DNA of 12,925 nucleotides from an uncultured Gemella sp. (GTDB lineage Bacteria > Bacillota > Bacilli > Staphylococcales > Gemellaceae). The position numbers were made by a program, and so were the translations under genes. Position 1 is the stretch's first letter. Every line of letters begins with the position of its first letter. The notes under the pieces were generated by a model. It made no database searches and was not told the DNA's origin. It saw only the letters and a list, made by a program, of their open reading frames with translations. The stretch covers positions 1 to 12,925 of the forward strand of contig CAMYEU010000027.1 of the NCBI GenBank assembly GCA_947254465.1, given 5' to 3'. Shown here piece after piece: positions 1-6,488 of this stretch.

Positions 1-34
1 GTCTCGTGGGCTCGGAGATGTGTACAAGAGACAG
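1..34. other. Residual Illumina Nextera adapter at contig end (non-genomic)
   Basis: The first 34 bases match the Nextera read-2 transposase adapter, including the GTCTCGTGGGCTCGG prefix and the mosaic end finishing in AAGAGACAG. The one difference is C for T at position 25 (GTACAAGAG instead of GTATAAGAG). This is untrimmed library sequence, not biology. The glgB reading frame has no stop codon across it, so an automatic caller could append about 11 false residues to the truncated GlgB. Confidence 0.95.
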
Positions 35-829
35 TCCCCAACCTTCATGTTCCATCTTTCTCGCATCAGAATACTCATAACAATGTGTTCCATCAAATTC
101 ATACAATCCATGTGCATCTTTTGTAAAATGACCTGGTACCCAATCTAAAATTACACCTATATTGTTTTGATGACAACAATCAACAAAATACATAAAGTCT
201 TCTGGCGTTCCATATCTTGATGTCGGTGCAAAATAACCTGTTACTTGATATCCCCAGGATTTATCATAAGGATATTCTGTGACTGGAAGTAATTCTATAT
301 GCGTATAATGCATCTCTTTAACATAATCTACTAAAGTATGTGCTAATTCTCTATAACTTAATTCCCTACCATTTTCATGATGCTTCCAAGAACCTAAATG
401 CACCTCATAAATATTCATTGGTCGATGATAAGGAACCTCCCTAGATTTCATCCATTTACTATCATCCCACTCATATTCAGATAATCTATAAACCTTTGAA
501 GCTGTCAACGGTCTAGTTTCCGCATGTTTTGCATAAGGATCTGCCTTCCACAATTCAGTCCCACCTTTAGTAACTATTACATATTTATATGCATCATATT
601 GATTGATACCAAAAAGTTCAATTTCGTAAATTCCTTTATCATTAACTAATTTCATCTCATTAGCACTAGGGTTCCACGAACAAAACTCACCAGTTACAAA
701 TACCTTTTTCGCATTCGGTGCCCATACTCTAAATGTACATTTGTCTCCATCTAAAAACGAACCTAAAAATTTATGGCTGTGGTAATTAGTTCCTTCATGG
801 AATAAATATTCCGCCATATTATTATTCAC
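35..829 (-). CDS. glgB: 1,4-alpha-glucan branching enzyme GlgB, 3'-truncated by contig end
   Basis: Only the first 265 codons are present, against roughly 620-650 residues in full-length enzymes. GlgB makes the alpha-1,6 branches of glycogen in the cytoplasm. Residues about 15-110 form a CBM48-like N-terminal beta-sandwich (FRVWAPNA, then GEFCSWNP). The GH13 barrel begins near 138 with NIYEVHLGSW, then ELLPVTEYPYDKSWGYQ, GYFAPTSRYGTPEDF and GH13 region I as DWVPGHF (229-235). The catalytic Asp and Glu lie beyond the end. I chose the GTG start at 829 because AAAGGGGG (837-844) sits 7 nt upstream; the in-frame ATG at 817 would be 19 nt away. It diverges from a GH13 hydrolase, and a LacI-type operator lies directly upstream. 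The break is an assembly edge, not a pseudogene. Confidence 0.93.
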
Positions 830-847
830 TAAATAACCCCCTTTCCA

Positions 848-871
848 ATAAAAGTAAACGTTTACTTTTAT
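848..871. promoter_or_regulatory. Perfect 24-bp palindromic operator (MalR/LacI-family or CcpA cre type)
   Basis: The sequence is a perfect palindrome centred on CG at 859/860, with core GTAAACGTTTAC and A/T arms. The AAACGTTT centre is typical of LacI-family operators in Firmicutes (MalR), and the core also fits a CcpA cre except at its outermost bases. It lies 3 bp upstream of the glgB ribosome binding site. There it would overlap the -10/start region of the proximal candidate promoter, or act as a roadblock for the distal one. Inferred role: carbohydrate-dependent repression of glgB and perhaps of the divergent hydrolase. Confidence 0.75.
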
Positions 872-896
872 AAGTAAAAAAATTTAATTATGCAAA
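867..896 (-). promoter_or_regulatory. Candidate proximal glgB promoter
   Basis: On the minus strand, TTTGCA (891-896) is followed by 18 bp and TATAAA (867-872). The -10 box and the predicted start point fall inside the palindromic operator, a classic repression geometry. It is weaker by sequence than the distal candidate at 955-983. Confidence 0.4.
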
Positions 897-954
897 GAAT
901 AAATAATAAAAATAGTTTATATTATCACTAATTATTTCTTTATTTTATACTTAT

Positions 955-983
955 AGTATAACATAAACCATTATTATTGTAAA
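955..983 (-). promoter_or_regulatory. Candidate distal glgB promoter
   Basis: On the minus strand, TTTACA (978-983), a 17-bp spacer and TATACT (955-960) make a good sigma-A match. It implies a leader of about 120 nt that contains the palindromic operator, where a bound repressor could block elongation. Confidence 0.5.
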
Positions 984-1070
984 TGTTTTCTTTATAGTTT
1001 CACTCTAAACAATTATACCCCTTACATTGCTTTTATATTAATTATTTTCTGTTTTTTTACAAACGCAATA

Positions 1071-1099
1071 TTTACTTTTAAATACTTTTATATTAAAAT
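1071..1099 (+). promoter_or_regulatory. Candidate promoter of the GH13 hydrolase
   Basis: TTTACT (1071-1076), a 17-bp spacer and TAAAAT (1094-1099) lie about 60 bp before the start codon. An alternative is TTTACA (1056-1061) with TAAATA (1079-1084). The region is so AT-rich that neither is secure. I see no clear second operator near them. Confidence 0.33.
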
Positions 1100-1162
1100 A
1101 AAAATGATTAATTTTGAAAAATAAATTAATGATGAAAATTTTATATTTCGGAGATGAAAAGT

Positions 1163-3013
1163 ATGATTAGATTTAATCCAGTAAAAAATAAATACCCTCA
1201 GGGAGCTTTGAAAAACAATGATAATTTTTACTTTGAAGTATTCGTTAAAGATGATTTTTACTTTAATGACTTTAAAATAATTATTAAAAATGAATATACG
1301 GGTGAACTTATTTCTAAGAGTTTAGAATTCAAAGAAAAAGCTAAAGATAACTACTCCACTTATCATGTGACTTTTGAGCCATTTAATATAGGACTTTATT
1401 TTTATCATTTTGAAGTTTATTTTGACAATTTTTATGTTTATTTGAAAAATGATAAGCTTGATGCAAAATTGGTAAATAGCAATGATGAATTACCTGATTG
1501 GCAATTGACAGTTTACGATGAAAACTTCACTACACCAGCTTGGTATAAAGGTTCTATAATGTATCAAATTTTCCCAGATAGATTTAAACGTAGCGATAAT
1601 TTTACAGCACAAGCTGCAAAAAATGAAAATGTGAGAATTAGACATGAAAATTGGAATAGTATTCCTCATTCATCTATTACTCATGAAAATTATGGCGCTA
1701 AAGATTTTCTAATGGGAAATTTACTAGGTATTGAGGAGGAGAAAGAGTATTTCAAAAAATTAAATATTGAAAGTATTTATCTTAATCCAATTGTTGAAAG
1801 TCCAGAAAATCATCGTTATTCAACTTCAAATTATTTTAATATTGATTCTTATTTTGGAACAAATAAACAATTTGAAAAGTTCTGTAAAGATTTTAAAGAT
1901 GATAATATTAGAATCATACTAGATGGGGTATTTAGTCATACTGGTTCAGATAGTATATATTTTAACAAATACAATAATTATGACAGTATCGGAGCTTATA
2001 ATTCACAAAGTTCACCATATTATTCTTGGTTTAATTTTATTAATTTCCCTAACGAATATCATTCGTGGTGGGGATTTGATAACTTACCTACGGTAATAAA
2101 AGAAAATAAAGAATACAGTGATTTTATTAATAATAAGGATACTGGTGTTGTCAACTTTTGGCAAAAACTTGGGATTGCTGGATGGAGACTTGATGTTGCT
2201 GATGAGTTTCCTGATGAATTTTTAGATAGAGTTCGTGAAAGTGCGAAATACTATGACAAAGATGCTCTAATCATCGGTGAAGTTTGGGAAGACGCAACTA
2301 ATAAGATTTCATACAATACTCATCGTCGTTATTTCTTAGGAGATCAACTTGATAGCGTTATGAATTATCCTTGGAAAAATGCAATTATTAATTTCGTGAA
2401 AAATAAAGATGCAGAAAACTTTACTCTTGAAATCTTAAAACTAGTAGAAAATTATCCTCGCCCAGCTCTTGATGCTGTAATGAATTTATTAGGAAGTCAT
2501 GATACAGAACGAGTATTAACTATGCTAGCATTCGATAATCCTGAAGATGTTCCCGTTCACGAAAGACCTACATATAAAATGTCTGACGATCAATACACTA
2601 AAGCTAAAGAACTCCTTAAGTATGCTAGTTTCATTCAGTTTACTCTACCAGGTGTTCCTTGTATTTACTATGGTGATGAAATCGGGATGTACGGTTTCAG
2701 AGATCCATATAATAGATTAGGATTTACCCATGATAAAAAAGATGAAGACTTATTAAATCACTATATTGAATTATCAAACTTTAGAAATAAAAATAAAGAT
2801 GATTTTATTACAAACTTCGAGTTTATTTATACAAATAACAAATGTGTTGCATATAGACGAAATAATGTTCTTTGTATTGTAAATTTTGATTCTAAAGCTC
2901 ATTTTATTGAGAATTACTCTGGAGAAAAACTATTTGGAAATAACGAAATCTTTTCTACTCCATTCGGAACAGTTGTTCCACCTAGTAGTTATGTTGCTAT
3001 GAAAATTAAATAA
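1163..3013 (+). CDS. Intracellular GH13 alpha-glucan hydrolase (cyclomaltodextrinase/neopullulanase/maltogenic amylase type)
   Basis: The 616-residue protein is predicted to hydrolyse maltodextrins, cyclodextrins or pullulan-like alpha-1,4 linkages. No signal peptide is visible, so it should act in the cytoplasm. Residues about 1-120 form a beta-rich N-terminal domain like the CBM34-type domain of this subgroup. The barrel starts at about 130 (GSIMYQIFPDRF). The four GH13 regions are present: DGVFSH (254-259), GWRLDVAD with nucleophile Asp344, GEVWE with acid/base Glu373, and GSHD with His446 and Asp447. The DSVMNYPW stretch is typical of neopullulanase relatives. I chose the ATG at 1163, because GGAG (1150-1153) is 9 nt upstream of it but directly abuts the earlier in-frame ATG at 1154. 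Exact substrate is not determinable; divergence from glgB suggests glycogen or maltodextrin turnover. Confidence 0.88.
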   Translation: MIRFNPVKNKYPQGALKNNDNFYFEVFVKDDFYFNDFKIIIKNEYTGELISKSLEFKEKAKDNYSTYHVTFEPFNIGLYFYHFEVYFDNFYVYLKNDKLDAKLVNSNDELPDWQLTVYDENFTTPAWYKGSIMYQIFPDRFKRSDNFTAQAAKNENVRIRHENWNSIPHSSITHENYGAKDFLMGNLLGIEEEKEYFKKLNIESIYLNPIVESPENHRYSTSNYFNIDSYFGTNKQFEKFCKDFKDDNIRIILDGVFSHTGSDSIYFNKYNNYDSIGAYNSQSSPYYSWFNFINFPNEYHSWWGFDNLPTVIKENKEYSDFINNKDTGVVNFWQKLGIAGWRLDVADEFPDEFLDRVRESAKYYDKDALIIGEVWEDATNKISYNTHRRYFLGDQLDSVMNYPWKNAIINFVKNKDAENFTLEILKLVENYPRPALDAVMNLLGSHDTERVLTMLAFDNPEDVPVHERPTYKMSDDQYTKAKELLKYASFIQFTLPGVPCIYYGDEIGMYGFRDPYNRLGFTHDKKDEDLLNHYIELSNFRNKNKDDFITNFEFIYTNNKCVAYRRNNVLCIVNFDSKAHFIENYSGEKLFGNNEIFSTPFGTVVPPSSYVAMKIK

Positions 3014-3017
3014 TTAA

Positions 3018-3056
3018 AAACACACAATTCTTAAAAATAAGGATTGTGTGTTTATT
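3018..3056. terminator. Intrinsic terminator of the GH13 gene, probably bidirectional
   Basis: A 16-bp stem (3018-3033 with 3038-3053) contains one G-T wobble and is closed by an AAAA loop. It begins 4 nt after the hydrolase stop. The plus-strand tail is TTTATTTA. On the minus strand the hairpin is followed by TTTTTAATTATTTAA, so it can also stop transcripts running out of ppc. Confidence 0.85.
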
Positions 3057-3113
3057 TACATCTTCATAATTTATCGCTAAATTATATCTAGTTAAGTATT
3101 AAATTTTTTGAAA

Positions 3114-3290
3114 AAGAACTGGGCCAAAAGTACTAAAATTTAACAATGTTGATATGAGAACTCATAGACGCAGTGGTTTATTGATATCTAAATTCTCTTT
3201 GTAAAAGCTTTTAGATATCTAATAAACTGTGTGGGAGGGACTCGATAAAATCTTGTTTCTTAAGAAATCGCGATTTTTGAGTCACTCCCT
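3114..3290. repeat. 177-bp palindromic intergenic repeat, copy A (downstream of ppc)
   Basis: This stretch matches 6219-6395 over its whole length (177 bp in both) in the same orientation, at roughly 80-85% identity by eye with a few compensating small indels. Conserved parts, in order, are a short palindrome TATGAGaaCTCATA (3153-3166), a long internal inverted repeat (3171-3229, arms GATATCTAAA and TTTAGATATC), and a right-hand hairpin ending in GAGTCACTCCC (3279-3289). The left terminus is degenerate (AAGAACTGGGCCAAAA). It abuts ppc: six T residues and one A separate the last paired base from the ppc stop codon. I find no open reading frame and no clear target-site duplication. A MITE-like or structured-RNA repeat family is likely. 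Confidence 0.85.
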
Positions 3291-3295
3291 TTTTT
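3233..3295 (+). terminator. Terminator-like hairpin within repeat copy A
   Basis: On the plus strand GGGAGGGACTC (3233-3243) pairs with GAGTCACTCCC (3279-3289), 10 of 11 pairs, followed at once by TTTTTT. This has the form of a Rho-independent terminator. It would shield ppc from antisense transcription that escapes the hairpin at 3018. It belongs to the repeat, so its terminator role may be incidental. Confidence 0.5.
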
Positions 3296-3296
3296 A

Positions 3297-5987
3297 TTAT
3301 CCTGAGTTTCTAAGTCCTGTAGCAACTCCATTAATTGTTATATGAATTGTATTAATTTGAGATTCTGGTAATTTCCCTTCTCTTGAACGTTTAATTAACT
3401 CTAATTGAATTAGGTTTAATGTATTAAAATACTGTAACCTATTTTCTAAACTTCGAGTTAAGTAAGTATTATCTTCTAAGAATTCTTTATGTTCTGAAAT
3501 TTCTAAAACTACTTGTTTTGTTAAATTCCATTCTCTTAAAATTTCTTCATATACCTGTTTAGTTTCTTCTTCTTTACATAAATTTGCGTATTCTTTAGCT
3601 ATATCCATGTCAGATTTTGACATAACCATGTCTACATTTGAAAGTAGAGATGTAAAGAACGGCCATTCTTTATACATTTTACGAAGTTTTTCAATATTTC
3701 CTTTATCTTTGTTTATAAAGTTTGAAAATGCTGTTCCTACTCCGTACCAACCAGGAAGCATAATTCTACTTTGTGACCATGAGAATACCCATGGAATTGC
3801 TCTTAATCCACCGATATCAGTAATTTTCTTACGTGACGCTGGACGTGAACCAATGTTTAAACTTGAAATTTCTTTAATTGGTGTAGCTTCGAAGAAATAA
3901 TTATAAAAGTTAGGATTTTCAAACACTAGTTCTCGATATTTGTTATAACTATCTTCTACTATTTCATCCATAATAACTTGGATTTCAGGTATATCTCTGA
4001 TATCTGTATTAACTTTATCAGCATTCATTCTTTGAATTACGGCTGAGAATAAAGCCTCTAAGTTATAGTATGCCGCATCACTGTTTCCATATTTAGCTGC
4101 GATAATTTCACCTTGTTCTGTAAGACGTATTCTATCTTGTACACTTCCTAATGGTTGAGATATAATTGCATCATAACTTGGTCCACCACCACGACCAACA
4201 GTACCACCACGACCGTGGAAGAATGTGACTTTAATATTGTATTTTTCTCCTAGTGATGATAGCTCTTGTTGTGCTTTATAAAGCGACCATCCAGATGATA
4301 GATATCCACCATCTTTATTACTATCTGAGTATCCTAACATAATCTCTTGATACCTTCTATTATCTCTTACCCATTTTTTCACGATATCTAAGCTTAAATA
4401 TTTATCCATTACTTCATATGAATTTTCTAAGTCTTCAATTGTTTCAAATAATGGTACAAGTTGTAATCTTGCAAAGTCACTTCCCACTAATCCAACCTCT
4501 TTTAGCATAATTGCAAGTTCTAATAAGTCAGAAACACTTGTTGTATGTGAAATAATGTTTTGTTTAATAACATTATCCCCAAGTTTGTCTTTTAATTTTC
4601 TAGCTATTCTAAATATTGCTAATTCTTTTCTTAATTCTTCTGATTGTTTGTTTTCATCATTTATACTTAGTGGTCGTGGATCTTCTTTTAATTGTTTTAA
4701 TAGCAGTTCACATTTTTCTTCTTCACTTAGTGAACTGTAGTCTTTTTCGATATTGGCACTACTTAATAATTCAGCCACTGATGCTTCATAGACACTTGAA
4801 TCTTGACGCATATCAATACTCGCTAAATAAAATCCAAAGATTTTAACCACATTAAGTAATTCTTCAAATTCGCCAGTTACTAATATTTCACCTTTGTTTT
4901 CTAATAATGATTTTTCAATTATTGTTAAATCATCAATAAATTCATCAGCTGTAAGATATTTATCTTCAAGTTCTTTATCTTGTAATAAATACTCTCTTGT
5001 GTTTTCAAGTTTTTCTTTAATGTACGATATTGCTTTTCTGTATAATTCTTTTTCTCTATACTCAGAAGTATCACTTGAACGATTTGCTAATTCTTCTAGT
5101 TCTTTACTTCCTTTAGTAACATGAGAGGACATTGAGAATGTTCTGTATAAACTATTTAGTTTTTCAATATAATAAGCTGTAATAAGCTCACATTGCTTCA
5201 TAGCAGACAGATTTAGTGTTTCTGCTGTTACAAATGGATTTCCATCACGATCTCCACCAATCCACATTCCCATTGTTATAGGAGTTTCATTTTTTAATTC
5301 TATATTATTTTCTTCTAATAATAATTTATACTCCGTCATTAATTTTGCAATTGCTTTAATAAATGATAAGTTATAGTACTCCAGTACGTTCGTAATTTCA
5401 TTAGCTACTTTTAATTTTTTCTCACGGATTATATCACTTTGTGTTAATATCTCAATGTGTTTTTGAATTGCGTTTTTCCATTTTCTTTCATTGATTAAAC
5501 CATTTTTTACATCACGGTGTTTTCTTAATAAAGTATGAAGTTTTTCTGTTAAATCAAGAACTGTTTTACGTTGAACTTGTGTTGGGTGAGCTGTTAATAC
5601 TGGTACTACATTAATATTTTCTAAGATATTTTTATCTTTAATATTTTTAATAGACTCAGATAATTTACCTACATATGATTCACCTATATTATTTTTATAG
5701 TTAACTTCATAAGCTAGATCGACATCTTCAGCTATGTTAATTAATAATGGTAAAATTGAAAAGAAATTTGCAACAATTTCCATTTCTTCTTGAGTTAAAT
5801 CTTTGATAATAAGATTTAATTTTTCGTAATTTTTTTCATCTGCTAATGCTTTTAATTCTACAATTTTTTCAAATGTATCTTCAGAAATCATTTTCTGTGT
5901 AGCTTTTAACAGCATTTCTGTAAGAATTTGAATCTCTTCTTGTATAATATTCTCATTCACATTGCTTTCTAATCTTGTGTTTTGCAT
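3297..5987 (-). CDS. ppc: Phosphoenolpyruvate carboxylase
   Basis: The 896-residue protein is full length for the family. It carboxylates phosphoenolpyruvate with bicarbonate to oxaloacetate, an anaplerotic cytoplasmic reaction. Family motifs are all present: catalytic-His motif TAHPTQ (His134), GGDRDGNP (244-251), GYSDSNKDGG (552-561), the glycine-rich FFHGRGGTVGRGGGP (589-603), and the C-terminal NGVATGLRNSG. The terminal RNSG corresponds to the usual RNTG, including the Asn that helps bind the aspartate inhibitor in the E. coli enzyme. The start is supported by AAGGAG (5995-6000) 7 nt upstream. It is monocistronic: gyrA upstream has its own terminator, and downstream lie repeat copy A and a bidirectional hairpin. 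The gene is bracketed by two direct repeat copies. Antisense open frames inside it are shadows. Confidence 0.97.
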   Translation of the reverse strand: MQNTRLESNVNENIIQEEIQILTEMLLKATQKMISEDTFEKIVELKALADEKNYEKLNLIIKDLTQEEMEIVANFFSILPLLINIAEDVDLAYEVNYKNNIGESYVGKLSESIKNIKDKNILENINVVPVLTAHPTQVQRKTVLDLTEKLHTLLRKHRDVKNGLINERKWKNAIQKHIEILTQSDIIREKKLKVANEITNVLEYYNLSFIKAIAKLMTEYKLLLEENNIELKNETPITMGMWIGGDRDGNPFVTAETLNLSAMKQCELITAYYIEKLNSLYRTFSMSSHVTKGSKELEELANRSSDTSEYREKELYRKAISYIKEKLENTREYLLQDKELEDKYLTADEFIDDLTIIEKSLLENKGEILVTGEFEELLNVVKIFGFYLASIDMRQDSSVYEASVAELLSSANIEKDYSSLSEEEKCELLLKQLKEDPRPLSINDENKQSEELRKELAIFRIARKLKDKLGDNVIKQNIISHTTSVSDLLELAIMLKEVGLVGSDFARLQLVPLFETIEDLENSYEVMDKYLSLDIVKKWVRDNRRYQEIMLGYSDSNKDGGYLSSGWSLYKAQQELSSLGEKYNIKVTFFHGRGGTVGRGGGPSYDAIISQPLGSVQDRIRLTEQGEIIAAKYGNSDAAYYNLEALFSAVIQRMNADKVNTDIRDIPEIQVIMDEIVEDSYNKYRELVFENPNFYNYFFEATPIKEISSLNIGSRPASRKKITDIGGLRAIPWVFSWSQSRIMLPGWYGVGTAFSNFINKDKGNIEKLRKMYKEWPFFTSLLSNVDMVMSKSDMDIAKEYANLCKEEETKQVYEEILREWNLTKQVVLEISEHKEFLEDNTYLTRSLENRLQYFNTLNLIQLELIKRSREGKLPESQINTIHITINGVATGLRNSG

Positions 5988-6051
5988 TTAGTTACTCCTT
6001 GATAAGTTTTTTACTAATAAAGTATATTTATCAGTTTTAACTACATATTCC

Positions 6052-6080
6052 ATTATAAAACTTTTTTTCTAATAAAACAA
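6052..6080 (-). promoter_or_regulatory. sigma-A promoter of ppc
   Basis: On the minus strand, TTGTTT (6075-6080), a 17-bp spacer and a consensus TATAAT (6052-6057) lie about 65 bp upstream of the start codon. I see no operator. The remaining AT-rich sequence up to repeat copy B (6081-6218) shows nothing else I can name. Confidence 0.7.
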
Positions 6081-6218
6081 TGAATTTTGGCCATTTTTTT
6101 TATATTCTTAATTATTTTACTAACTTTTTTTAAAAATCTCTTTTTATTGTTCTTATTTTACTGTATCTAATTATTTTCTTTAACTTATAAACCTTTATTA
6201 TATTATAATTTTTACATC

Positions 6219-6395
6219 AGGGAGTGACCCAAAAGACTTAAATTTTAACAAAGTGTATATGAGAACTCATAGACACAGTGGTTTATTGATATCTAAAATC
6301 GCTTTATAAAAACTTTTTAGATATCTAATAAACTGTTGCGGGGATGACTCGACAAAATCGACTTCTTCGAAATCACAATTTTTGAGTCACTCCCT
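6219..6395. repeat. 177-bp palindromic intergenic repeat, copy B (between gyrA and ppc)
   Basis: This copy is better preserved than the one at 3114-3290. Terminal inverted repeats run AGGGAGTGACCCAAAA (from 6219) and the complement of AGGGAGTGACTCAAAA (ending 6395), 16 bp with one mismatch. Inside are the palindrome TATGAGaaCTCATA (6258-6271), an internal inverted repeat (6276-6335), and a second arm GGGGATGACTC (6340-6350) that can also pair with the right terminus (6384-6394). It has no coding potential. No target-site duplication is evident in the flanks (ACATC on the left, ATTTA on the right). Both copies lie 3' of a minus-strand gene and in the same orientation. Confidence 0.87.
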
Positions 6396-6418
6396 ATTTA
6401 ATACTTTATTTTCATAAT

Positions 6419-6469
6419 AAAAAAAGGTAACTTTATAAATAGTAAAATACTACTTATAAAGTTATCCTT
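6419..6469 (-). terminator. Intrinsic terminator of the yaaA-recF-gyrB-gyrA operon
   Basis: About 20 bp of stem (core AAGGATAACTTTATAA on the minus strand, with one bulge and one wobble) form between roughly 6448-6469 and 6424-6445. On the minus strand the hairpin is followed by seven T residues (complement of 6419-6425). It begins about 20 nt after the gyrA stop codon and separates gyrA from ppc. Confidence 0.88.
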
Positions 6470-6488
6470 ATTTTTTATCTAATTATTT

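Noticed and set aside
3104..3300. Target-site duplication around repeat copies, which would prove transposition
   Set aside because: The flanks of copies A and B show no convincing matching direct repeats. Mobility is therefore only inferred from the terminal inverted repeats and the second copy.
3607..5124. Several plus-strand open frames of 60-97 codons opposite ppc
   Set aside because: They are antisense shadows of a well-conserved ppc gene. They have no good ribosome binding site and no recognisable protein features.
3297..5987. ppc flanked by repeats as a horizontally acquired composite element
   Set aside because: Base composition looks like that of the neighbours, no transposase is present, and the gene has its own native-looking promoter. 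Excision potential is reported instead of acquisition.
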